Source: a virus. Taken from it: a stretch of 30,099 bases of DNA. Position numbers and translations under genes: made by a program. The notes under the pieces were generated by a model, which did not search any database, was not told the DNA's origin, and was given only the letters and a program-made list of their open reading frames with translations. Location of the stretch: positions 1 to 30,099 of the IMG/VR virus record IMGVR_UViG_3300025759_000447. One strand, 5' to 3'. Each line of letters starts with the position of its first letter. Position 1 is the stretch's first letter. Positions 7,369 through 18,200 of this stretch are shown piece by piece.

Positions 7369-10071
7369 ATGGCAGAAGGGCAAAGTTTTGTTCGTTTTAT
7401 AAAACGAATTAATATTACGAATCCGGGGAACGGTTATAGTTCTTCCGACGCCCCTACCTTATTTATTGGTGCCCCTACAACAACTATTATAGGAGCAGAC
7501 ACAAGACAGGCTACAGCAACAGTAGCAATTGCAAGTAATATAGTTGACTCAGTTACAATAACAGATGAGGGTTTAGGGTATCTAACAGCACCTCAGGTAT
7601 ATTTAATTGGCTCTTTATCAGCTTTTACACATACTACAGCAGCCGACACAAACAGGGGTGCAGGAACATTTACGGGTGTAGGGTCTACATCTAGCGGAAG
7701 AGGAACGGGTGCACAATTTACAGTTATTGTAGATGAAAATGGTGCCGTAACTAGTGTTACAATTACTGCCAAAGGTAGTGGTTATGCTGAAGGAGATACC
7801 GTAACTATTAGTGATATATCTTTAGGCGGAGATGAAAGAGCAGATGATATTGTTTTAACAGTTACACATATTTCTGCAGGCTCCGGTGCCACCTTTGAAG
7901 TTGAATTGGGAGTATATCAAAGATCCCCAGAATACTATCATCAAAACTTTTCATATCTTATTGACCAACAAATACCAGAATTCATTAGAGCTGAATATCC
8001 TAACTTTGCTACTTTTATTAATAAGTATTTTACAGGATTAGATTCAAGTGGGAATCCAAATTATGTTTTACAGGAGTTACTTGATTCCTGGAATGTTGAC
8101 CATTATGATGGTGCCTTTTTAGAATCGTTATTACAACAATATGCTATAGACTTTCCTTTAGATTCATCTGTAAGTGATAGATTACTTATTAAAAGGATAA
8201 GAGATTTTTATGAATCCAAAGGTTCCATAGAAGGTGTTAAAACATTTTTTAGATTGGCGTATGGAGAAGAAATAGAAATATTTAAACCATCAGAATATAT
8301 TTTAAGACCATCAGATGGTATTTATTCTAGAGAAGTTGTAATAAAAGTTTATGCTAATGAAACTTTAGACCCCAAATATAATCCTTTAGATTTTAGAGGA
8401 AAAGAAACAGATATAGTTTACTACACATCAGAAGGCTCTATTACAAAAAGAAATAGATTAAAAACATCAGTGTCTAGGTCTAAAAAGATAGCCTATACAA
8501 ATCCAGAAGCATTTGAATTAGTAATAGATATACCTGCAGAAACTGTTATACCTGGTTATGGTGTAGAGGGAGAAATCTCATGCACAGTAAGTGGTGGTGC
8601 TATAAACTCGATTAGTATTGATAATGCAGGACAAGGTTATAGTGCTAATCCTAGAGTTGTTATTTTACCTGATAGTGGTGATACAATTACAACAGTCGCA
8701 GATTTACAAGTTAGAATTAATTCAACAACAAATCAAATAGATTCAGTTATTATTAATAACGGTGGTGCAGGTTATACAGTTGCACCTACATTAGCATTAG
8801 TAACTGATGATGTAAGAACGTGGATAGGGTTAGAGGATGTTCAAGATGAAAATATAAATCGTAAAGCATTTTTGACTAGAGTTTTAAACAAGGTAGTTAA
8901 TAAAACAAATACAGGAACATCGGATGGTGGATTTAGAATTGGTGATACATTTCAAGTTCAAGAAACAGGAGACATTTTAGGTGTTTACGCTTTAGATTAT
9001 TTTGCAGAAGATTATACATTAACAGGTATTAGTAATAATGCCTATATAAGAATTACACAAATAGATAGTAATAGTTATCCTTCATCTTTTGAAGTTATTG
9101 CTACAGGAACAGGTTTCCAAAGAGCGTCCTTTGATTTTATACTTACATCAAGCAACAGCGAAACACAAACCATAACTTGTCAGACAGGATTCTCACATAC
9201 ATTCCCGGGCAAGTTTAAAAACATACGAGGGTTTTTATCAGACGCCAACAGATTACAGGATAATGAAATTTATCAACAATTTTCATATCAAATTAAATCA
9301 TCACTTTCTAAATCACAATGGGGAGAGGCTTTAACAAGAGCAGCACACCCTGCAGGTATGGTTGCATTCTCAGACCTAACTATTGATCATATAATTAATG
9401 TAGGTGCTAACTATAATATTATACCGGATTTATTTGTATTTAGAATTTTTGCAGAAATTGAAACTGTATTGGTTCAAGATGCACCAGCTTTACACGTTCA
9501 TAAACCTGCAATTACAGATAGTTTTGTAATACAAGATGATGAGGCTTTATTAGAACCTAACTTAGGTAAATTTGAAGTTCCAGAAATGTCTGAAAATTAC
9601 TTCTTTGACGTAGAATTAGTTAAAGTAGATACAACAGATATGTCTGAAAACATTGTTAAAGATTTACATAAACCAACTATTGAGGATTCTGTAACGTTTG
9701 GAGAAGTAGTATCAACATTACTATTCTTCTTTAGAACCCCTATAGATTCTGTAGACTTTACAGAAACAGTTTTATTTGCGGTCGAATTACATAAAGCAGA
9801 TACTTTTGTAGTTGATGATACAACAAGTTTACAGCCTAACTTAATTAAATCTGAAAATACAGATTTGTCAGAGGAACAAACTTTTGATATAACTAAGCCG
9901 GGTGTAACAGATAATCCTAACATAAACGATAGTCCTAGTTTAGGCTTTGAAAGAGATGGCATTACAGACAGTGCAGCAACCTCAGAGACAGGGACGGTTG
10001 TAAGTCAGGACTATGGAGAAATAGATTATTTTAGAAACGATTATGTCGGAGAAGCTAGAACTATTTCTTAA
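7369..10071 (+). CDS. Large baseplate-associated virion protein in gp7 position, multi-repeat
   Basis: A 900-residue structural protein occupying the T4 gp7 slot (T4 gp7 is 1032 residues), though direct similarity is not evident to me. Residues about 11-180 hold three GxGY-centred beta modules (GY near residues 22, 70, 138). Residues about 185-340 form the conserved core seen in marine phage structural proteins: QQIPEFIRAEYPNFATFINKYF, then IKRIRDFYESKGSIEGVKTF and FRLAYGEEIEIFKPSEYIL. Two further GxGY modules lie at about 404-480. Residues about 709-875 are an acidic tandem repeat with a D-S/T-containing unit often ending in lysine, and the protein ends DYFRNDYVGEARTIS. It starts one base after gp6 without its own clear ribosome site, suggesting coupling. 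It may be a gp7 functional equivalent or a gp10-type fibre-attachment protein. Confidence 0.85.
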   Translation: MAEGQSFVRFIKRINITNPGNGYSSSDAPTLFIGAPTTTIIGADTRQATATVAIASNIVDSVTITDEGLGYLTAPQVYLIGSLSAFTHTTAADTNRGAGTFTGVGSTSSGRGTGAQFTVIVDENGAVTSVTITAKGSGYAEGDTVTISDISLGGDERADDIVLTVTHISAGSGATFEVELGVYQRSPEYYHQNFSYLIDQQIPEFIRAEYPNFATFINKYFTGLDSSGNPNYVLQELLDSWNVDHYDGAFLESLLQQYAIDFPLDSSVSDRLLIKRIRDFYESKGSIEGVKTFFRLAYGEEIEIFKPSEYILRPSDGIYSREVVIKVYANETLDPKYNPLDFRGKETDIVYYTSEGSITKRNRLKTSVSRSKKIAYTNPEAFELVIDIPAETVIPGYGVEGEISCTVSGGAINSISIDNAGQGYSANPRVVILPDSGDTITTVADLQVRINSTTNQIDSVIINNGGAGYTVAPTLALVTDDVRTWIGLEDVQDENINRKAFLTRVLNKVVNKTNTGTSDGGFRIGDTFQVQETGDILGVYALDYFAEDYTLTGISNNAYIRITQIDSNSYPSSFEVIATGTGFQRASFDFILTSSNSETQTITCQTGFSHTFPGKFKNIRGFLSDANRLQDNEIYQQFSYQIKSSLSKSQWGEALTRAAHPAGMVAFSDLTIDHIINVGANYNIIPDLFVFRIFAEIETVLVQDAPALHVHKPAITDSFVIQDDEALLEPNLGKFEVPEMSENYFFDVELVKVDTTDMSENIVKDLHKPTIEDSVTFGEVVSTLLFFFRTPIDSVDFTETVLFAVELHKADTFVVDDTTSLQPNLIKSENTDLSEEQTFDITKPGVTDNPNINDSPSLGFERDGITDSAATSETGTVVSQDYGEIDYFRNDYVGEARTIS
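7399..7908 (+). repeat. GxGY beta-module repeats in the gp7-position protein (N-terminal set)
   Basis: Protein-level repeats: NPGNGYSSSDAPTLFIG, DEGLGYLTAPQVYLIG and AKGSGYAEGDTVTISD share the pattern x-x-G-x-G-Y, then x-A-P or an equivalent, then a beta-strand. A second set (NAGQGYSANPRVVIL, NGGAGYTVAPTLALV) lies at about 8578-8808. DNA copies are diverged, so the repeat is conserved as protein rather than as recent DNA duplication. Confidence 0.7.
9495..9990 (+). repeat. Acidic C-terminal tandem repeats of the gp7-position protein
   Basis: About eight degenerate units of 16-24 residues, many with a T/D-D-S or M/L-S-E-N motif and a closing leucine-x-lysine or arginine, for example KPAITDSFVIQDDEALLEP, VDTTDMSENIVKDLHK, ADTFVVDDTTSLQPNLIK and SENTDLSEEQTFDITK. 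They are Asp/Glu rich, a composition common in extended or calcium-binding phage appendage repeats. Unit boundaries are by eye. Confidence 0.55.
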
Positions 10072-10077
10072 AACCTT

Positions 10078-10085
10078 TATAAATA
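10078..10085 (+). promoter_or_regulatory. TATAAATA late-promoter motif in the 45-base gap after the gp7-position gene
   Basis: An exact TATAAATA lies just after the preceding stop codon. The downstream gene has a proper AGGAG ribosome site at about 10106-10110, leaving room for a leader of roughly 25 bases. Placement fits a T4-type late promoter for the 151-residue virion protein and gp8. Confidence 0.65.
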
Positions 10086-10116
10086 AATAAACATTTTAAT
10101 TAACCAGGAGAAATAA

Positions 10117-10572
10117 ATGTTCAACAAAGAAACAATGAAAGCAACGGGTAAGGTTAACGTCGCTTTATATGACCAACAAGGTAACCTTAAACAAACACAA
10201 ACTATCAACAACCTTGTAGTTGATGATGGGTTAGATTATATCGCTTCTAGAATGAAGGATACATCAGAAACAGCGATGTCTCACATGGAAGTAGGAACAG
10301 GAACTACATCACCAGTTGCTGGAGATTCCACATTGGAAACAGCAATTGCAGGATCTAGAGTTTCATTAACTTCTACTACAGTTACTTCTAATGCTATAGA
10401 ATACGTTGGAGACTTTCCAGCAGGAACAGGAACAGGTGCGGTAACAGAAGCCGGCGTGTTTAACGATTCATCTGCAGGAACTCTTTTATGTAGAACAGTA
10501 TTTTCAGTAGTAAACAAAGGTGCAGACGATACTTTAAAAATTACTTGGACTGTTACTGTATCTGACTCTTAA
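10117..10572 (+). CDS. Small virion structural protein of unknown role
   Basis: The 151-residue product belongs by eye to a family of small phage structural proteins: an N-terminal sandwich strand (GKVNVALYDQQGNLKQTQTI), then NNLVVDDGLDYIASRM, a central MEVGTGTTSPVAGDSTLETAI turn, and EAGVFNDSSAGTLLCRTVFSVVNKG, closing with a strand (ADDTLKITWTVTVS). This arrangement recurs in tail-tip or fibre proteins of many tailed phages; I know no experimentally defined function. A strong AGGAG ribosome site and an upstream TATAAATA suggest high late expression. It lies between the gp7-position protein and gp8, a slot that T4 does not use, so it may be an extra baseplate decoration. Confidence 0.85.
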   Translation: MFNKETMKATGKVNVALYDQQGNLKQTQTINNLVVDDGLDYIASRMKDTSETAMSHMEVGTGTTSPVAGDSTLETAIAGSRVSLTSTTVTSNAIEYVGDFPAGTGTGAVTEAGVFNDSSAGTLLCRTVFSVVNKGADDTLKITWTVTVSDS

Positions 10573-10596
10573 TAACTACCTAACTAGGAGTTATAA

Positions 10597-12195
10597 ATGT
10601 CGTTACTATTAAAAAACGAAGCAAGAGTAGAATTTGCTAGGTCTTTTTATAGAGATATCTATAATGAGAACGACTTTTTCTATTTGTTTGCATCTAAAGC
10701 TACAGCATGGGCTGATGAAGTTAGTCCAGACTTGCCTATAGACTCTAATTTTTATACAGCAAAATATCGTCATGATATGATGTTTGTAAAAAGAGTGCAG
10801 GCAGCTGATGTAGTTTTACTTGCTAGAAAGTTGGAATGGGTTTCAGGAACAGTATATGACCCATATGATGATAATTATTCATCAGACAATCCTGCAAATT
10901 CAGGAGCAACCACTTTAGCAGATGCACTCTTTTACGTTTTAACAGATGATAATAACGTATATAAATGTTTAGATAATAATAGTAATGCAACAAGCACAAT
11001 AAAACCTACATCAACAGGAACAGAACAATTTGAATTAGATGACGGTTATATTTGGAAATTTATGTTTCAAATTGGCTCAGCAGATGCAACCAAATTTGTA
11101 ACTACAAATTATATGCCTGTTAGAAAAATAGCAGGAACAGGTCAGCCGACATTTGATGTAAATGGAGAATTAGATTCAATAACAGTAACAGCGGGTGGTT
11201 CTGGTTACACCTCTGCTCCAACTGTTATTATAGAGGGAGACGGCACAGGAGCAACAGCAACGGCAACATTAACAGGTGATGCCGTAACAAGTATTACAAT
11301 AGACACCGCCGGAAGAGGTTACTCTTTTGCTCTTATTCAATTTTCAGGCGGAGGTGGCTCCGGGGCTCAAGCAACTGTTCAATTAGGCTCAACAGAAACT
11401 CCTTCATTACAACAAGCCGTAGAATCAACAGCAGTTAGCGGAACATTAGATAGAATAGTTGTTCAAACACAAGGACTTGATTATATTACAGGGGATGCAG
11501 TAGTTACTATTACAGGTGATGGAACAAATGCAGCTGCCTCACCAATTATTAATAATGCAGGAAGCATAACAGGCGTAACAGTTACAGACCCTGGGCAGAA
11601 TTATACCTTTGCAGATATTACAATTACACAAACAGTTGGTAATGGAACAGCCTTTACTGGCAGAGCAATTATTTCTCCTTACTCAGGACATGGTGGTAAT
11701 GCACCAAAAGAACTTTTTGCTAAAAACTTAGGATTAACAGTTTCTTTTATTAGTGATGATAAAGACGTAATTGTAGGAAACGAATATAGACAAATTGGGC
11801 TAATTAAAAATATACAAAACTTTGGAGAAACGGCTCTGTATACAACATCAATTGGAACTCCATGTTTTGTTGTTACAGTTTCAACTCCCGATGATTGGAA
11901 CTTAGATGATGAACTTACAACATCAGATGGTGGTAAGTTTAGAGTAATACAAAAATTAGATTTGGATGATGATGGAACTATAGAAACTGTTTACTTACAG
12001 GAAATATTACCCAACATTACAGTAGGTTCTATTTTTGAAAATTTAACAACGGGTTCATCTGGAATCGCTATAAATAGTGTAACGAACCCAGAGATATCAA
12101 ACCATTCAGGTGAAATAGTTTATATCGACAATAGACGTCCAATTACAAGAGACGAAAAACAAGTAGAGACAATTAAGATAATAATTAACTTTTAG
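10597..12195 (+). CDS. gp8: Baseplate wedge subunit, T4 gp8-like with internal repeat insertion
   Basis: Wedge protein contacting gp6, gp7 and gp10 in T4. The N-terminal half (FYRDIYNENDFFYLFASKATAWADE; DDGYIWKFMFQI) corresponds to T4 gp8 (FGRSEPWSSN; GDGYVWEYLFEI), and the C-terminus NHSGEIVYIDNRRPITRD...VETIKIIINF closely parallels T4 gp8 HSGEMIYMENRPPI...EEINILFTF. T4 gp8 is 334 residues; this protein is 532, and the excess is an insertion at about residues 178-360 made of GxGY beta modules. An AGGAG ribosome site precedes the ATG, embedded in GGAGTTATAAATG. An exact TATAAATA inside its 3' end could serve the next gene. Confidence 0.92.
   Translation: MSLLLKNEARVEFARSFYRDIYNENDFFYLFASKATAWADEVSPDLPIDSNFYTAKYRHDMMFVKRVQAADVVLLARKLEWVSGTVYDPYDDNYSSDNPANSGATTLADALFYVLTDDNNVYKCLDNNSNATSTIKPTSTGTEQFELDDGYIWKFMFQIGSADATKFVTTNYMPVRKIAGTGQPTFDVNGELDSITVTAGGSGYTSAPTVIIEGDGTGATATATLTGDAVTSITIDTAGRGYSFALIQFSGGGGSGAQATVQLGSTETPSLQQAVESTAVSGTLDRIVVQTQGLDYITGDAVVTITGDGTNAAASPIINNAGSITGVTVTDPGQNYTFADITITQTVGNGTAFTGRAIISPYSGHGGNAPKELFAKNLGLTVSFISDDKDVIVGNEYRQIGLIKNIQNFGETALYTTSIGTPCFVVTVSTPDDWNLDDELTTSDGGKFRVIQKLDLDDDGTIETVYLQEILPNITVGSIFENLTTGSSGIAINSVTNPEISNHSGEIVYIDNRRPITRDEKQVETIKIIINF
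11166..11675 (+). repeat. GxGY beta-module insertion within gp8
   Basis: Units read SITVTAGGSGYTSAPTVII, SITIDTAGRGYSFALIQF and VTVTDPGQNYTFADITI, each preceded by a G-x-(I/V)-x-x-(I/V) strand and separated by Gly/Thr/Ala-rich connectors (GDGTGATATATL, GGGGSGAQATVQL). The first unit shares TAGGSGYTSAP with a unit in the 2063-residue protein, using different codons. Absent from T4 gp8 as I know it. Confidence 0.75.
12069..12076 (+). promoter_or_regulatory. Possible intragenic late-promoter motif TATAAATA
   Basis: An exact TATAAATA inside the 3' end of gp8, about 130 bases before the 2063-residue gene. It could give that large gene its own late transcript, but A/T octamers occur by chance in this composition, so support is weak. 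Confidence 0.25.
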
Positions 12196-12203
12196 GAAAC
12201 AAC

Positions 12204-15200
12204 ATGGCATTGAATTTAAACACAGGTCCTTATTACGATAATTTTGACCGTAGCAAAAAGTTTAGTAAAATACTATTCAAACCAGGTGTGCCTGTTCAAG
12301 CTAGAGAACTTACTCAATTACAATCTATATTAGAACAAGAGCATACAGAACATTTAGACCACATATTTAAGGAAGGAGCACCTATATTAGGAGCCAAAGG
12401 ATTTATACAAAAATTTCCTTTTATTAAGATTAACGATTTAGATGCGGGTGCAGCCTCAGTTTCAAATGACACTTTAGTTAATTATGTAGGTGATACAGTA
12501 ACAGGTGGCACAAGTGGAATGGTTGCTAAAATTAAATCTGTCAGAACAGGTTCAGATGGTGACGCCGTAGAAAAGAAAACACTTTATTTAGAATATATAG
12601 GTGGTGATTCCACAGGAACAAATTTACATTTTGCAGCTGGTGAAACTTTAACAGTTACATCTACAGATTCCGGAAGAAACGGAAACACTTTTGTTGTAGA
12701 TAATAATACAAGTGCAGTAAATGTAACAACTAATTATTTTGGTAAAGCATTATTCTTTACTATTGAAGATGGACTTATTTACATTAATGGTAGAATCGTT
12801 GTCCACACAAAACAAACAATTAACTTAGAGCCATTTAAATTAAATGCAAGTTATCATATAGGTGTAGAGTTAGATGATAGTATTGTAACCGCAGATGATG
12901 ACGCCACACTTAATGACCCAGCACAGGGAACATTTAACTATAATGCTCCTGGTGCAGACAGATATAAATTATCAACAACTATTGCTAAATTAGCATTGAC
13001 TGCAGAACCAGGTGCTGACTTTGTTAGTATGTATACCGTAGAAAACGGAGAGTTCTCAAAAACAGTAGATGCTGATATTGACTTTTATGCAGAGTTAGGT
13101 AAATCATTAGCTGCCAGAACTTTTGAAGAATCAGGTAACTATGTAATTAAAAACTTTGATGTTAAAGTTAGAGAACATTTAAAAACTAACGACAATAATG
13201 GTTACAAAGCAGCACCAGACGGAGATGCTAATAAAATAGCTGTTTCAGTTTCAACAGGTATTGGTTATGTTAATGGGTTTAGAAAAAGAATCGAAGCCCC
13301 TACATATATTGATGTCCCTAAAGGAACAGATTCAGTTGTGGAAGAAGGCTTTACAGTTCCAACATCATATGGTAACTATGTAACAGTTAATGAAGTCGCA
13401 GGATTATGGGACATTGAAGAAGGTAGTATTGTAAAATTAGGCGATACTGCTTCCAATGCAGTTACAGACGGAACACACGGTTCACACGCTGCCCCATCAA
13501 CAGTTATAGGACAAGCAAGAGTTAGACAACTTGTTAGGTCTAATAACACACCAGGAACTGCTTCGACAGAATATAGACTATACTTATATGACATTAGAAT
13601 GACATCTAATGAATTTAAAAATGTAAGAACAATTTATTGGAGTAATTCTACAAGCAGTGGTTTTGCAGACCCTGTATTGGTAGGTGGTAATGCTATTCTT
13701 AACGAATCTAAACTTAACCAACTGGTATTTAGAAATCCTTTTTCAGCAACAAAAACATTAGCAACAGACGTAGGCAGCACATACGATAATAACTTCTTTT
13801 ATCAGAAAGAATTTGACCAAACGTTTGCAAGTAACGGGCAATCATCATTATCATTAACAGGGTCTACAACTTTTCCTTATTCATCTTCTATAACTGATGC
13901 AACAGTTAATGATGTTTTTGTAATGGTAATTAAAGACTCGGTTACAATTAATGGAGTAGCATATATTCCTGGACAAGTATTCCCACTAACATCTTCTATG
14001 TTTACAAGTGTTAGTTCTAGCTCTTTAGCTATAGATGTTGGCACAGTTTCAGTTGCTTTTGATGCTAAACTTTATGTTGTTGTAAAACAAACAGACGTAG
14101 CTCCGGTTCCAAAAGAAATAAGAAAGAATAGATTTGTAACAATAGATACATCTACACACCCAGAAGGTGCTCTAGGACCTTATAACTTAGGGCATACCGA
14201 CATTCTACGTATTGATGCAGTCTATATAACTGATTCATCAGGTAGTTATGTAGAAGCAGGCACAGACTATAAAGAACAGTTTATATTAGATAACGGACAA
14301 ACAGATAACTTCTATGGACATGGTAAGTTAATTAAAAAATTAGGTAGTTCTGTAAGTCTAACAAATAAGAAAATAACTGTTAAATTAAGTTACTTTAACC
14401 CTAACTTTACAGCTACAACAGCAACATATTTCTCATATAACAGTTATCCTGTAGATGACACAGGAGCATCTGGTATTTACACATATGAGATACCTTTATA
14501 TAGGTCAGCAAGAACAGGACTTTATGACCTACGTGATTGTCATGACTTTAGACCATATGTTCAATCGACATCAAGTGATGCTACATTACTTTCATCAGCA
14601 TCAGAAAATCCGTTAGAAACTGTTCAATTAAGAAATCCAGGTGGAGCAGGGTATACAATGCCTGCACCTCACCAATCAATGACAACAGATGCCGAATATT
14701 ATTTAGGTAGAATTGATAAAGTCATGTTGTCAGAAACAGGACAACTAAAAAGAATTAAAGGGGAGCCGTCAACAAAACCAATTTCTCCTTTACAAACAGC
14801 AGATGGTATGCCATTAGCAGACCTTTACATTGCACCTTATCCTTCAATCAGTCCTTTCCTTGCGAGAAAGAAAGGCAGAAAAGACTTAGGAGTAAGAGTT
14901 AAAAACCTACAAAACAAACGCTATACAATGGCGGATATAGGTCAAATTGAAAACAGAATTAATAGATTAGAATACTATACTGCTTTAAGTATGTTAGAGA
15001 AAAATACAACAGACTTAACAGTTCCAGATGCAAATGGTATTGACAGATTCAAAAATGGTATATTTGTAAATCCATTTGATTCACACGCATTAAGTAATGT
15101 ATTAGACCAAGATTATAAGTGTTCTATAGACCCTAAATTTAAAACTTGTCAACCATTCTTCTTTGAGGAAAACTGGGATGCTGTTTACAATTCAACAGAT

Positions 15201-18200
15201 TCAAACCTAGTTACTAAGACAGGAAATATTGTAACACTTCCTTATACAGCGACTTCATATAAGAAAGTATTAGTTGCATCTAAACCACGTAATTGTGTAG
15301 GTGAATTGTTATTTAATTACAAAGGAACACTTACAGTTAACCCACCTTCAGATAACTTTACAGATATAGAAGATGGTGGTGAAGTTAATATCTTAGATAA
15401 CAACTTATACGACACAGTAGAAAACTTAGCACAAGGTTTAAATAATGCTAAACTAGTAAACCAATTAGATTTCGGTTGGCAAGGCGAACCTGAATCAATA
15501 CCACTTTCAGAATTAAGTATTCCGGCACCACAAATTAGTGCTAGTGGAGATAGCTTTGCAGGTTCTTTTGAGAGTTCAGACTCCGCATTCTTCGGTGATA
15601 CTGCTAACTTAGACGGAGCTGTAATTGGTGGTGGTCGAAGAGGTAGAACTAATATAACAGGAACCGTTGGCATGACAGGTAGTGCCAATAGTGTAACAAG
15701 TGGTGACTTCTCAGGTAGTGTTAATCTAGCTGCGACTTCTACAGGTAGCACAACATTTAATGTTTCCGGAACAACAGATGGAATTACCCTTTCAACAGAT
15801 GTAATGACAGTCAGTGCAACAAAAGGCGAAGTTGTTAAAAACGGAGAGTTTGGTGCAATAACAGACGTAACATTCCAAACCTATATGAGGTCTCAGGTTG
15901 TTACTTTTGTTGGTAGAAGAATGAAACCTAATACAAGATTGTATCCATTCTTTAATGGTGATGATGTTTCAGCTCATTGTAGACCTGCAAGTTCTTCAGC
16001 CGTTGATGCGATTAGTCCAAATAGTTTTTGGTCAGACTTTGCAACAGCAGTTACAGGAGATTTTGGTGATGCTATTACAACAGATGCAGACGGAAATGTT
16101 GCAGGACAATTTAGAATACCTGCAGAAACATTCTTAGTAGGAGAAAGAATTTTAAGATTAACAGATGACTCTTTAAATAGAGACTCCTTTACAACCACAT
16201 CCTGTGAAACAAAATACAGTGCTTATGGTTTAACATCAACAAAACAAACAGCAGTATTTTCAACACAAATTCCAAACATACATTTTGGTTCAACAGCAGG
16301 TAATACAGAAACTATTACAGGTATTTTAACAGACGTAAAACTAGATGGCTCTTCAGATGTAAGTATTTCTGTAGATGCTACAGCAGACTTTGAACTTAAC
16401 TCCACAACATCGATAGAAGTTGATGCACAGCTTGATGGTGGTATTAATGTTATGCAAGATGACCCAATAGCACAAACATTCTTTGTTAATAATAGAGAAG
16501 GTGTTGTTGTTCCTAAAGTAGATATTTACTTTAGAACTAAGTCTGCAACTAATGGAATTGAATTACAAATTAGAGAAGTTATCAACGGTTATCCAGGAAA
16601 CAAAGTTATTCCTTATGGTAGTAAAACACTATCAAGTAGCCAAGTAAATGTATCAACTGAAAGTTTATCAGGAGCAGTAACATTCTCACCAACAACATTT
16701 ACATTTGATACACCAGTTTATTTAAAACCAAATGCAGAATATTGTATAGTTCTTTTACCACAAGGTAATGACCCAGACTATAATATATGGGTTGCAGAAT
16801 TAGGACAAAATCAAGTAGGAACATCCAAACGAATCGTATTAGATGATATTAACTTAGGAGTCTTATTTACTTCTTCAAACAATAGAACATGGAATGCTTA
16901 TCAGGCTGAAGACATGATGTTTGAAATATATAGAGCTAAGTTTGATATTAGTAATGAGGGCAGAGTTGTTCTTAATAATGATGATATTGATTGGTGTAAG
17001 TTACAAGACTTTACAGCTGGAACTCCTAAAGCAGGAGACGCATTACATGGATTTGATATAGCACTTACAAGTGGTGGGTCAGGTTATGCTGTAAATGAAA
17101 TTGTTACACTAGAAAATGGTGGCGGTGGAACCGGTGCTAAAATTAAAGTCCTTACAGTTTCATCAGGTGTTATACAAACTGTTGAACTTAATGACCCGGG
17201 TTCAGGGTTTACATCTGACCCAGGTTTACTAGGGCAAACTTCAACTGATGGCTCAGGTTCGGGTGCTACATTTACTTTAACTTTAAATAGAGGCATTGTT
17301 GAAAATTATGCTAATGTTTATGGAGTTGCAAGAATTAAAAATACACATGGATTATTTGCTGCCAGTGACCTTGTAGGAAACGGCACAACTAATATGTCTA
17401 TTTCCACAATAGAAAATAAAACATTTAACGAACTTAGAACTAATATAAGTTACCTAGACTTTCCAGAAACTACAATTGAATTTGAGTATGCTGGAACTAA
17501 GTCATCAGGAGTAAGTGTTCCAGGAACAGATTATAAAATATTAATTGGAGGAGTTAGAAAGAAAACACCTGAAGAGTTTGCGGTATATTCATATGCTAAT
17601 GAAGCAGGAAGTTTAAGCTCTCTCAAATCATTTACTTCGAGACTTGATTTGAACTCTGATAATAATTATTTATCACCTATTATTGACCTTTCAAGAACAT
17701 CGTTCCTAGGTAAGCGTAATCATATTAATAATGATTTTACAAACGAAACAAAAAATAATGGAAACGCACTTTCAAGATATATTAGTAAAAACATTATATT
17801 AGCAGACGGACAAGAAGGTGAAGATTTAAGAGTTTACTTGGCACAAAAAATGCCACTAAATACTGATATAAGAGTATATGGTAGATTCTTAGCACCTCAA
17901 GATGATGCTAACTTTAATAATGATTTAGATTATGTAGAGTTAGAGGCAGTAGAAGTTCCAGGCGTAGGTGCTGAGGAAAGTTTTGCAGACTTTACATATG
18001 CAATACCTGAGGCAAATAAAACATCAGGTGTTTATAATTATGATGTAACAAGAGTAGCAAGTGTAACTATTACAGCTGGAGGAAGTGGGTATACATCTGC
18101 ACCTTCAGTAACATTTAGTGGCGGTGGTGCTACTAAACAAGCAACAGGTTACGCTGTATTAAGTGGCTCTGGTGTTTCAGAAATTATTATTACAGACCCA

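Noticed and set aside
15317-15751. Minus-strand frame of 144 codons opposite the 2063-residue gene
   Set aside because: Pro/Leu/Ser-rich mirror of Gly/Glu/Ser codons, no ribosome site.
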